NCBI GenBank assembly: GCA_963971305.1
Contig: OZ020303.1
Span: 43,078,106-43,142,105, forward strand
Reading direction: 5' to 3'
Length of the DNA stretch: 64,000 nucleotides
Source: Arcuatula senhousia
Lineage: Eukaryota; Mollusca; Bivalvia; Mytilida; Mytilidae
A program made the translations under genes and the position numbers. The notes under the pieces are model-generated. The model was not told where the DNA came from. It ran no database searches and worked only from the letters and a program-made list of their open reading frames with translations. Position 1 is the first letter of the stretch. Every line of letters starts with the position of its first letter. Of this stretch, positions 11,735-22,553 are shown in pieces.

Positions 11735-12829
11735 TAACTTTTGGTAATTATTATGAATGAAAAAAGCACAACCGCTACTTATAAATGTATTTCACATCAA
11801 TTTGAAATTAACATATGTTAATATGTCAGTCGTTTTTATGATTTGAATTTTTAACATAACTTCCTTGACAATTTAGATATATATCATGCATAACTAGTGG
11901 ACACTAGCAGCATGCCATAAAGACATGAGTTGGAAACATAAGTAAGGTATGGAAAAAAAGTCTTGCGTGATTGATTGTAACTGCATAGAAATGTTTGTAA
12001 TTTTCAAATTTTGTGTCCTAGAAAAAGATCAAAAAGTTCAACAACATCAGAAAAAAAAAAGAAAAAAAAAAGATAAAACCTTTTTAAAAATTAAGCTGCA
12101 TCAAAGCCATTCCAGTTTGTATAGCAAAATAAAAAGTGAAAACTTAAAACATCCTTTGAATAATCGTAAAATAGAATAAGGCTCTTAACGAAAAGCACAC
12201 ACTTTGGGGCTTTACAATCAATAACACATTTTTTTGTCCTTGACGTCCGTCTTTTTGATGCAGTTGAACTAATGCTAATAAATATTTATGAATTAAACTT
12301 TGCAACAACTTTAATCTATTTATTTCGCGATATTCTGTTAATCTTATTGGAATTAAGTCTTTGTGAGAATAAATACTACACTTTTTCTCGGTCATATTTC
12401 CCTTTTATAAATAATCTTTATCGGGGGAGGGGGTGACCTTTCGTTAAAACTTTCTTTTGTATGTAATTGAGGCGTTAAGCAAGGATATCCTTCTTCGCGT
12501 CATCTATTTAGTCAATATTTGTAGGTTCATCAATTACCTGTTATGCCCGTAATCCACCGCACGAAAAAAAATGAATTCATCGTTATCTTCTTTATACAGA
12601 ATCATCGTGCCAAGTTCCTTCATAAAAATATTCCCAGTTTGTTTAAAACTGTTAAAATACATAATGTAACTGCATTCTCATGGAAGATTTTTATTTTTAT
12701 TCAAATTTTGGTTATCTTTTGTAATTTTGCTTGATTCAGATTGATTACAGATATTTTTTTGATATTCGCATTCAAGAAAACTTTTGTTAGTTTTAAAACT
12801 TTTTGATTTTTACGCATTAATGACATTTT
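11735..12829. other. No gene seen
   Basis: AT-rich sequence with an A/G-rich stretch near 12050-12080. Reading frames over it are short, lysine-rich on + and low-complexity, with no recognisable domain. Confidence 0.5.
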
Positions 12830-13055
12830 TGGCCGGATTTCACGGAGTGAAAAATCTGGGTAATAAAATGGTGAATTTCGGGCGGCGGGCGGACGTGTGG
12901 GCTGGGAGGAAACTTTTGTAACAGTCTTTTCAGCAACTTTTAATCACAGCCACTTGATATTTGGTATACAGCATCAGGGTGGGGTCCCATAACGTGAGAT
13001 TCGATATCAGGTCTGTCGCTCAACTACTTCCTGTTTAACGAAATCCAGCCATTTT
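12830..13055 (+). mobile_element. Short GATTTCACG-family element with a single core
   Basis: The head GGCCGGATTTCACGGAGTG is palindromic (GATTTCAC/GTGAAAAATC), followed by a GGGCGGCGGGCGG simple repeat. A single core of about 150 bp follows (ACTTGATATTTGGTATAC), and the sequence closes with GAAATCCAGCCA, the inverted match of the head. It is a minimal version of the architecture seen in the larger elements. Confidence 0.6.
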
Positions 13056-14190
13056 CTACTTTGACAGATTTTTAGATAATTCAAGAAAAATATGTATCTT
13101 TTATTTCCGTATAAACATTTTGTTTGATTATAAGGAAAGGGCATCCTTTAGCAAATGATCAATGTTTTCCGGAAACCATTGAATTGTAAATAAAATATCC
13201 ATTTTTGTAAATTTACCATCTGTTTTTAAGTATCAGAATTGGTTATTCATGGCGCTTTAGGAAGTCATGAAAATTGGTCAAATGAAACCAAAACCATTTT
13301 TGAAGAATTGTTGGGGAAACCTGTGATAAATCTCTGTAATAAATGGTCATAAGGAACAGGTTTTATCTCCAATGAAAAATAGACCACAAGGAAAAGAGAT
13401 AAATTAAATATTTTGATAAATTGGATAACGATAGAATAATATGGTAAGGTCAATGTTCTATTAATTGATTATGCAAAACAATTTAAGCTTTATTTTGTTG
13501 TTAATATGATAATTCAAGTCATGAAAAATGATATATATTTTTTAAAGACAATTCTTTAAAATAATTGAAAGATAAATTGCTGATAGTCATGGGTATGATT
13601 TTAAACTGTAACTCATTTAAATTAGTTGAAACAAATCAAAGTTAAGGTAGACTTTTTACAGTTAAAAATGCTTTTACATTTATTGTGAATTAAACATTAT
13701 TTCTACACTATTTTATGATTCAAACTGGTTGATGACTTACATTCTTTTAATTGTTTTTCAGACTTATAGTCAATATTTTTTTATTGTTCGTTTATTTCAA
13801 TTACAAACAGTTTTCCTTAAACGATTATGTCCATTCCTTATGTGATCTTGGTACATGACCCTTTGTGGTATTACTATATGATTTTAATTGTCAGTGGTTT
13901 TATATATTACAAAGAAATCATTTCCTATACATTAGCAATGACGCACTTCGATCCAATGGTTTGATCTTTTAATCTTGATTCCTTGTAGAAACCTAGCTGT
14001 TCTAAGCTCTTTTATTAATAATAGAAGTCGATTTAGAATGGAACTATCGCAATGTATGTCAGACCACAAACTCTGCCCTTGTCAAAGGCGTTAAATTCGA
14101 TGGTAATACTTCATTGTGACATGCTTTATTCTGACGAATATGCCGAGGGCAGAGTCATACTACTAACGTAAAAGTACTTCCTCGTATGAA
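13056..14190. other. Upstream region of the EGF gene, no other feature
   Basis: AT-rich intergenic DNA. I see no repeat family or coding domain. It should contain the upstream control region of the EGF gene. Confidence 0.45.
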
Positions 14191-14194
14191 GGCA

Positions 14195-14202
14195 TATAAA
14201 TA
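14195..14202 (+). promoter_or_regulatory. TATA box of the EGF gene
   Basis: TATAAATA lies about 80 bases upstream of the preferred ATG at 14283. Transcription starting about 30 bases downstream would begin after the upstream in-frame ATG at 14202, which supports 14283 as the start. Confidence 0.5.
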
Positions 14203-14282
14203 TGACCAAAACAAATCCTCATATAAATAGGACAAGCATCCTTATACATTCCTATGTCTTTGATAGAAACAAGACGTGTACA

Positions 14283-14984
14283 ATGCAGGGGTCAACATTT
14301 ATTATCTGTATTTTTTATTTGACATTATTTGTTGTTCATATACAAGCTAAGACAGTAGGTTTAGTAACACATAGAAGATCGAGGCGACAGGTGGAGGCTA
14401 ATATTTGTTCGTCGATCAAATGTGACCATGGTGTATGTGACCCAACCGCTTCAGCGCTCGGAGCTTGTAAATGCTTCAAGAATTGGACAGGACCGTTGTG
14501 TAATTATAAGTGTAACAAAATATGTGGGCGTCATGGACAGTGTTCCTTGTTCGGAAATATAGAAAACTGCAAATGCGAACCCGGATATAGCGGAGAATTC
14601 TGCGAAAAGAAAGTTCACTCAAGACGATTACTACCTCAGCTGCAATCACAAGCTTTTAGCCATGTAGACTCATTCATCTTTCAACAACAACCAGAAAATA
14701 ACACTGTATTTGACGATAAAGTTTGTTTGCCAGGTTTCGTGTGTTTCCATGGAGTTTGCGTTAGAGGAAGAAATGGCCATGTTTTAACCGTTCGGTGCCA
14801 ATGTGATAGAGACTGGATCGGAACTTTTTGTCATGTTCAATGTACCAGACAATGTATAAACGGTGGACGTTGTTTCAAGGAACGACCAAATGGAAAAGAT
14901 TTCTGTATTTGTCCTTTTAACTTTTCTGGACCGTTTTGTGAGATTCGTAACCCTGACAACCGAGCGTTTAGAGTACTTGGATGA
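14283..14984 (+). CDS. Secreted protein with four EGF-like domains
   Basis: The predicted product is a secreted 233-residue protein read from one exon. An in-frame ATG at 14202 exists but overlaps the TATA box. From 14283 the protein opens with MQGSTFIICIFYLTLFVVHIQA, a good signal peptide, followed by a dibasic RRSRR site that could be cut by a furin-type protease. Two EGF-like units follow (CSSIKCDHGVC to GPLC, and CNKICGRHGQC to GEFC). A spacer of about 40 residues comes next, then two more units (CLPGFVCFHGVC to GTFC, and CTRQCINGGRC to GPFC), and a tail of about 12 residues. The last pair resembles the last EGF pair of the receptor at 51361-56385. No membrane span or TIR exon is found downstream. 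A splice donor after the last EGF (weak GTAACC at 14951) cannot be excluded, so a larger multi-exon product is possible. Function is unknown; adhesion, immune or matrix roles are all plausible. Confidence 0.75.
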   Translation: MQGSTFIICIFYLTLFVVHIQAKTVGLVTHRRSRRQVEANICSSIKCDHGVCDPTASALGACKCFKNWTGPLCNYKCNKICGRHGQCSLFGNIENCKCEPGYSGEFCEKKVHSRRLLPQLQSQAFSHVDSFIFQQQPENNTVFDDKVCLPGFVCFHGVCVRGRNGHVLTVRCQCDRDWIGTFCHVQCTRQCINGGRCFKERPNGKDFCICPFNFSGPFCEIRNPDNRAFRVLG

Positions 14985-15590
14985 TAAATGAAACATTTAA
15001 CTTTAACATTAATGAATTCGAAATCCGATGAAAATTCTGTGAATTTTCAAAATGACGTGAGCTTACGGGTTAAAAACTGGAAGTCAGGTTGGACAGTGTT
15101 TTTTATTTAATTTTATTTATAAAGAATGCATAATAGCCATGTTTGTACAAATTTCATATTTATTATGTTAATACCGGTAGTATAAAAGAATTTATAACAA
15201 TTTGATTTTCTAGTTACATCTATAGCCTGTCAGATCATCGGATCAGATATATGACCATTCCGGTCTTTTTTGAGAGGGCCTTGTGTTCTGCAAGCAAGAG
15301 TTGTTCAAGGATATTCACTCGTATTTTTTTAAAATACAGTAACTAACGTAAAACTTAATGTTAAATGTTTTCATAATACTTAAGAATGGAAAACTTTGAA
15401 ATAACAATATATTGAAATGAGAAGTAAGAAAGCGGGATTGGTTATATTATTGATATGCATAGTTTTGAGAGTAACTTCTCGTCCGAAGCATTTGATTTAA
15501 AAATGGAAGGCAGAAAATTTAGACTTTAAAGTCTTCAAATAATCTAAATCCTTACAAACTAATGTATCTAAATTTAAAATATAACAACAA
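14985..15590. other. 3' flank of the EGF gene, no other feature
   Basis: AT-rich. No clear AATAAA signal is seen close to the stop codon and no coding domain is recognised. Confidence 0.45.
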
Positions 15591-15593
15591 AAT

Positions 15594-16125
15594 TCAAAAC
15601 AATAAATTTTGCGCTACGCGTGGTGTGCGTTTCGTCTACTCAAGACTCATTAGAGCAAACACTAGGTGAATTATTGGAAACCAAATTATGACAGATTAAC
15701 ACATGTCTTGGGATAGGAATAACCTTTTAAATAGTGTTTTGACAATTCAGAACTTTATATACGGATTTTTTATAGCATTGAGGTGTTATATACAGACTGA
15801 AGATTTTCAGATACACTTTACTGAATTCAAAGGCATCAATATGACTTATTTGCTTCTGTCATACACTTATCGAAATAAAGGTAACAACAAAATGACCAAC
15901 AGTAAAATTATAGTATAAATTAAGATGACAACTAAGTTCCAGACAATGAATTTTGCTACGCCTGACGCGCGTTTCGTCTATTCAAGCTAGACTCATCAAA
16001 GGCGCTCTACCAAAAATATTTAAAAAGCCAAACACTATATTATTATGAAGAGCATAGAACAATAAAACAAAATTATCGAACTGGCGAGCCGAATTATAGC
16101 TAAGATCATCAACCTATGTAAAAAA
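15594..16125 (+). repeat. Dispersed SINE/MITE-like repeat, two pieces
   Basis: Pieces at 15594-15660 and 15925-16125 share AATTTTGCTACGCCTGACGC and GCGTTTCGTCTA. The second continues with AAGCCAAACACTATATT and ATGAAGAGCATAGAACA. A third copy lies at 58190-58345. The sequence between the two pieces holds no recognisable gene. The type is uncertain because no A/B box or terminal inverted repeat could be read. Confidence 0.55.
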
Positions 16126-16160
16126 ATAAAGGTAATAACAAAATTACCGAACTTGGAGGA

Positions 16161-17890
16161 TCAATCTCAATGTCCAAGAGAAAAGACAAAACATGGAAGA
16201 CACACTGGAATAGTTATAGATCGCAATGGATTTGTCTTTATCATAACCCGACCAGGGTGATGAGGTTTCCTTGTCAAGGACAGTTCAAATCAAACACATT
16301 TTGTAAATCTTTTGTATTTAGACAGGGTTCTAGAATTCTACGCAATCTATATAAATATTTTCATTTTGATAATATTATTTGATTTCTTGGAGCTTAACAC
16401 AAAAAGAAAGTCTTCAGATTTAAGGATTCAATACGATATCCATGAATAAAAAGTAAAAATGTGATTTTCCCTTTTCGAAACACTGCTAATGATTGGAGTG
16501 TCTACATTGTACGTAATGTGTTTGTTTTGTAACAAATGGTCATTATCGAACGGATTTGAATAATTAACCAAAATGAATGGGTTCCCTGCGTCACAAACTT
16601 TATAATAGCTCAGTAGACCCGAATTTGCGTTTGCATAAGAAATACAGTCGTAAACAACAATGTAAACATAAATGTGTTTTGTTTTGTTTTATACGACCAA
16701 GGTTAGTTTTTGTCTATCAAAGGGTAAAACAAACAAATTTCAAGACTTTCAAGTAAAACCTATCCAAAGACAAGAGTACTGATTTATATAATTTACAAGG
16801 TTATACAAACCAAGCAAGCAGTGAAAACACAAATTTATTGAGAGCAAAAAAATATGTATTAATTTTAAACAAATATTATGAAAACAAATACAAGAATAAA
16901 CAAAAATAATTCAAACAAGGAAGGAGAAGAGGTTAGGATAAATTGAACAATAAAAGCGAAAGGGGGCAGCAATGTTCGTGAGATTGTTTTCGTGCATTGT
17001 CTTAGACAATTTATTCACGTTGCCCGTTATCAAGTTTCTTTATCTTAACTGGACCAAACTGACGAAGTTCCCTTGTCGAGGACTGAAAAAAACGCAATTT
17101 GTAAACATTGTGTATTTTGACAAAGTTCTCGAACTCTATATATTTATTAATTACTTTGAAATTACTCGATATCCTGGTGCTGGTCACAAAAAGAAAGTCG
17201 CCAGATCTACGATATTCACGTATAAAAAAAATGTACTTTTTCATCAAAATAACTGAACAATGTATTTTTGCAAATGCCACTTCAACATTTAAAGCAGATA
17301 AAAGACACAAGAACACGACAAAAGGTTGCCTAAGATATATTTTCCGTCTGAAAGTAAACAAGCATCGATGTGCATGTGTTAAGAAGCTGGTATATTCGTA
17401 AAACATCTAGTTACAAAAATTCCATTGATACACTTTCGTGTCTTGTTTCTAGTTCAATTCTTTTGCAATGAGGCGAACGTCCAAAAGATCATAATACCTC
17501 AGCATAACCTCGAGCGCAAAAGTAATGTCATTAGTATTTCTAGAACTTCGTAGTTTTGTTCTATTGGTTGGGAAACGTTACATGAAAAACAAAACACATC
17601 TTGGATTTGTATGATTAGGCTTCGCCTAGGTTAAAAGTAAATTGAATTAATAGATATAACTTCTGAAATAATTTCTTGGGACAAATTTTGGAATCTTAAT
17701 TTTAAAGGAACTTTTATCTTATTTAAATTTAGAGTTATAGGTAAGATATCAATTTATTGCAAACACTTTTGTTCTCTTTGGTTGCCTCTTTACGTAATAT
17801 ATCTTGGTTTCTATTTTGAAAGAACGTGAATCTAATGTCCAAATTTGACCTACACATTGTCTTGGTATGATTCAGCTGTGCGACATAGTT
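16161..17890. other. No gene; pair of diverged repeats
   Basis: Segments at about 16240-16460 and 17045-17235 are diverged copies of each other. Shared lines include TTTCCTTGTC-AGGAC, TTTGTAAA, TGTATTT-GACA and CACAAAAAGAAAGTC. Open frames cross both segments on each strand (up to 131 codons on -), but they do not retain the same protein and I do not call a gene. Confidence 0.45.
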
Positions 17891-17891
17891 C

Positions 17892-18395
17892 TATAAATAC
17901 TGAGTTTTGACTGTGTTCGCCAGTCTGAACATCATTTTATTTTATTAGGTAAGCATATTTAATATTCATACTTTGCATATTTTACAGAACGCTTTAGTAA
18001 ATATTCTGAAACGTTTAAAGTTTAAAAGTATATAAATCTTAAAATATTTTAATTTAAAATGTAAGGGTTTGAAAAGTTCACTTAAGCTAAGCGAGTTCCC
18101 ATAGTTCCAATACTAATATGTATTAACAATATTTGCAATTATTTGAATATTGTATTTTACAATAAAAAGTCTGAACATCATTTTATTTTATTAGACCAGG
18201 ACCTTGGGCTGCACCAGAAGGACCAGGATCAACAACTAGCCCTTGGTCAACCACAGGCATCCCTTTGGTCAATCTTCCACAATGCCGGCCGGAACAACAA
18301 CCGTCCACCAACCCAACACATTAAAACGTTCAGCCTAATCAAGTACCTTCTCAACACTAGATGTTCAGCATTAATAAAGAACCTGTTCAACACAT
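17892..18395 (+). other. Possible small two-exon gene with TATA, Inr and poly(A) signal
   Basis: TATAAATA at 17892-17899 lies about 29 bases before CAGTCTG at 17921, an initiator-like start. A 27-base exon would end at 17948 before the donor GTAAGC. The same 27 bases recur at 18168-18194, where they end in a pyrimidine-rich TTTTATTTTATTAG acceptor. The following exon is GC-rich against its surroundings. In one frame it reads 42 Pro/Gly/Ser/Thr-rich codons (PGPWAAPEGPGSTTSPWSTT and onward) to TAA at 18322, with AATAAA at 18373. No ATG joins this frame to exon 1, so a coding exon may be missing or the locus may be a relic. The product is unknown. Confidence 0.35.
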
Positions 18396-18504
18396 GTTCA
18401 CAAATCAACAGACAATATAATATATATATATATGCGGGATTGCAAAATTTAGCACATTTTAAAATGTCCTCGCATTATTTATATATATGGGTCATGTTTG
18501 CTTA

Positions 18505-19130
18505 GTTCACCCTTTAAGGATATCAAAACATCTTAAACAGAGGGTTTATAAAGTAAGAGAAAGGCGACGACCAATGTCAAATATTAACCAGAGTACGTGA
18601 GAAAATTGAAAGTTGGAAAGATCGGTCCAATGGGCACAAATTGTGCTCCTCTCCTCGCCAATTTGTTTTTTATACTCTTGAGAGACTGAATATCTTCAAG
18701 AACTTGTAAAGAACAAGAAAATAAGAGAGGCAAGGTACTTAAATCTCACTTTCAGATATATCGACGATGTCTGCTGTCAACAATGCTTCGTTTGGAAGAT
18801 GGATTCCTTTGATATATCCTCCAGAGTAAGAGATTTAGGAAACCACAGAATCCAATTATTTCACATCATTCTTTGATTTGCATCTCGAATATGACCAGGA
18901 TGGTCATCTCAATATGAAAATTTACCTTAAAAAAGATGACTTTAATTTTCAAATTATAAAAATTCCCATAACTTTGAAATCAACATACCTAGTTCACCCG
19001 CTTACAGTGTTTATATTTCACAATTTATTTGATATGCCAGGGTTTGTACACATTTTTCTGATTTTTTTTATACGACACCGCTGTCTCCGTGACCGACTGT
19101 TCGACCAAGGTTACAAGAAATAACGTCTCA
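18505..19130 (+). pseudogene. Penelope-like RT fragment (duplication copy A)
   Basis: The left edge (AAGGATATCAAAACATCTTA) matches the 5' region of the element at 25075. An internally deleted junction then leads into the RT C-terminal half: GTNCAPLLANLF near 18640, a YIDD region near 18755, and LEYDQDGHLNMKIYLKKDDF near 18885. A CIRHRCLRDRL-like line near 19070 ends the homology. Several frameshifts separate these. It is paralogous to 28185-28690. Confidence 0.65.
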
Positions 19131-22120
19131 TACGGTAAAATAAATCTTCCTTCGTTATCAGCCACTGGTGGAAAAATTCAAAATAAAGTTGAACTTATGG
19201 TTAGTGATTGTTTTAATTGGTGTTTTATTGATTGTTGTTGCGATCTAAAACTGTTGCGTTTTGTGTTACAACTTGCAATGAAAGAGTGATGTTTGGCGCG
19301 CCATAAAACCTGGTTTAACACACCATTTCATTCGAAATGCCTGTACCAAGTCAGGACCATTGCGACCTATAACTGTTCCAGTTTGTCTTTTTCTCTTGGA
19401 CATTGAGGTTAATCCTCCAACAAGTTCGGTAATTTTGTTATTACCTTTATTCGAAATAGCACTTTATGAAGGCAGTCCAACAATTGAAGCCATAATACCA
19501 CCTAGCAAAATATGTCAAAACATCCGGATCCCAAAGGAAAAACCTGACGTTTGAAAAATGAAATGTGGCCAATCACTAAACTAAACAGGAAAGGCAACAT
19601 ATAAAATTTGCATGATTCTACTATCTGTTAGAAAATCTGTTCTGCAAGTATTGACTCAATCATAGAATTCTTTTCAAAAACATATTTAAATTGCTATACT
19701 TGTACTCAGAGTGAAGAGCAAAGGTCATCTGCGGTACTGACCTCCAACTTGAACTTAAAATAAAGATTTGAGTTTAATTAAAAAGATGTTTTCTTTCTCC
19801 GTATGTATCAACTGAATTTTGAGGGAGAACACGAAAATAATGTTAAACTGACAATTGGAGAGTGACTTGCACAATCTTACAGCTTGTTTCCTGCTCAAGT
19901 ATTGAAACTTAAGATCAAACTATCTTATTAGCAGAGTCTTCGTAGCAGATTTAATTAGTTTGCAACTCGTTAACCGATGTCAAACATTGTTTGTCAAAAG
20001 CTAAAGGATATTTTCAAAGCAAACTTCATGACAATCTGGATCAAAAGAACAAAACAAAAAATCAAATCAAAGTCAAGATCTTAAAAAAATATATTGTGTT
20101 TGTGCTACATGGTTCACCGAGAATTCTGGAAGTAACCAAAAGCGTAGAATTTTAAAAAGATTTTTTTGGCCAAATATGATAATGAATAGAACCGTAGAGA
20201 AGTTCAATTCATATATTCGAGAGAGAGAAAAAAAAACAATGATGCTGGAAAGGTTACGTGGTTAAGAGTGCAGCATGTTATTTGTAGCAAAAAGAGTAAA
20301 TTAAAAAAAAAAGTGTAATTTATTGCAAAATGACTACAACACGAGATTAATTTGATGACGTAAATTAAGAATCATTCATAAGAAAGACAACTAAAACAAT
20401 AATGAAGTCTTATTATCAGAAACTGAACAAATGGTGAAGGTCTCAGTCTTGTATTGTTTTTCTCATAGACTTCAATAGTAAACCTGAGATTTTTGGATTT
20501 AAAGAAAATAGCTTAATTAAATGATTCGATACAACTTTTGCTATAATTTTTCAATAAAAGAAGTGTTAAAAGACATTTTAAGGGGTAGATGAAAAAAAGT
20601 GCCACAGAAGTCTGAACTATAAATAGATATTTTCTACTTTGACGTTAACTTCAAAAAGCAAAAAAAAATCTTTTCATTATTACTTTTTGATTGGAAAATA
20701 CAATAAGAGCCAAAAGTTAGAAACAAATGCTTGAAAATTAATGCTGCAAACAACACAGAGAAAAGGCACTGTATTTTAATAGCATCCATGTTTTGAAAGA
20801 GCAGATCACAGATATATGACATATATTACAAGGACGAGATTGATTAATCAACTGGTTTCGGTGGCTATAATTTAACAACACAGATGTCATGTATTTCAAG
20901 AATTTATGAATGATTATTTATTGTCTTTCAAAGTTATCTTTCCTACGACACATAGACTTTTTGGTTAATATGAATATATTTGCCGACAGGACTCATCTCG
21001 ATTATTAAAACAACTACAGTCATTTATCAAGAATGCTTTCTGGGGAAAACAAACCTAAATACAGAACCAAAAACATTTGAGACGTACATGTCCAGTATCC
21101 TTTTTTTCAGACTCTATATATCTTCATATATGAGGCATTAGAAAATGTACTATGATAGATTATAAATTGGTATTTGTATTTTGAAACCACTGGTCGATAA
21201 CCGCTGTTGGTGTACCAGAGGTCCCCGAGGGTAATCACAAGTCTGATCGCCCGAATTGTCTGACACGAATTAACCATTAAATATCTAAAAAAAGTTATTG
21301 AAATTTCCGATTTAAAATTCAAAATTGTTTAAAACACCAAGTTGTTTTCCTTGTACTGCACATGGTCGATATCCTAGGTGCTGGGTTTGGCTTCCCTGAA
21401 AGAACCTTTAAGCTTTGAGTACTTTTCATTCAATACTTTTGGTTCTTATTCAAATGCTGCTGCTTGAAATAACGATATACAACAAATTCACCGTTGCTAT
21501 ACCTTTTTTGGTATTTGTAATCATAAAGCCTAATATTAGACCCACAGTCAGCGAAGCAAGGTACCAATTGGGCACCCGAAGGTCAAAAGTCCAAAAGGGC
21601 AGAGACAAAACCAGAATATACCACGAAAATGGGACACAAACATGCAGAAAACATGTTAATCACGGAAACACAAAAACTACTGAATATCAGCTAACAACGC
21701 GAACTCAAGTCGTAATTATAGTGAACTCAGGTGCTCCGGAAGAGAAAGCAGTTCCGGCTTGCTATAACACACCCCGTCACATTGCCAACAGTCAATTCAG
21801 CGTGTCAAATCCGGTAAGAAAGACATGTTGAAAAGCAGTGAGTAAGCATTACAGCCTTGAATAAGAAAATGTTTCTCTTATCTGCATTTTTGTATATGAA
21901 GCTGGTTTAGAAGTAGGGTCAGACCGGTGATATAGCAGACGCATTAACAATTTTTCATGTATAAAAATGATACTTTAGGATGATTGCTGGTCATTTTTTG
22001 ACATGTTTGTCAGATTTTCGGAATACTCTGGATTTAACCATTAAAACAAGAATAGTTTTTGCCAAGTGACCCCACCCCGTATTTTCTTTTTATAAAAGGG
22101 TTTATTAGGCTATTTAGAGC
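18575..22120. repeat. Segmental duplication, copy A
   Basis: From TCAAATATTAACCAGAGTA to TTTAGAGCTGAT this region aligns in order with 28157-34112, with small indels and scattered substitutions. Copy A keeps about 160 bp (19960-20120) that copy B lacks. Copy A lacks the 2.1-kb element and the MITE present in B; the T tract (A on +) at 20592-20598 is the empty site. The content is RT fragment at the left, AT-rich unknown sequence in the middle, and an inverted retroelement tail at the right. No intact gene is seen. Confidence 0.85.
21530..21832 (-). repeat. Retroelement 3' tail, antisense
   Basis: Read on the - strand this is the tail seen at 5390-5583 and 58975-59335: CCGGATTTGACA, then CTCTTCCGGAGCACCTGAG, then GACTTTTGACCTTCGGGTG. 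The 138-codon frame on + over it is incidental. Confidence 0.7.
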
Positions 22121-22553
22121 TGATGACGTCGCGCACAAAGTTGACTCCATTAACGTAACGTCTTTAAAACGTAAAATGACGTTCAATAATTGATAAGAAT
22201 ACAAAAATCACAAGACAGTGCCCGAATTACTTTATCAAACATTCAAGCTGTGTTTTTCGAGTATACGCTTTAAATTTACTTCGTTGTATATTTATTTTGT
22301 TTTGTTTGATAATTTTGTTATTAATATAATTTATCTATTTATTTTTTTGTGTATTTATTTTTTAAACCAATATGTCATAATCTGTACTTTTTACAGTTTG
22401 ACTGATGAAGCGGCGATAAACATCAACAGTAATCAATCAATCAATTAGAATTTTAAAAATCGTCGTAGGATAATTTTAAACATTAAACAGTAAAATTGAA
22501 CATATATTTGTACATATTTATTCTTTAATTCCTGAAAAGTTGACGTGATATTT
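22121..22553. other. AT-rich, no gene
   Basis: T-rich stretch ending in a short (CAAT)n run near 22428-22443. I see nothing coding in it. Confidence 0.5.

Noticed and set aside
17011..17406. Overlapping 131-codon (-) and 97-codon (+) frames
   Set aside because: Both cover one of two diverged repeats. The other repeat does not conserve either protein.
18143..18505. 120-codon frame (MNIVFYNKK...)
   Set aside because: Its start lies in the proposed intron, its Gln/Asp-rich reading is an alternative phase of the Pro-rich exon, and it ends in low-complexity sequence.
21415..21831. 138-codon frame on + (and the related frame at 33513)
   Set aside because: It lies antisense over the 3' tail of a retroelement present in many copies.
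22395..22425. CTGATGAAGC near GATAAAC as another hammerhead
   Set aside because: No stem II can be formed between the two core parts.
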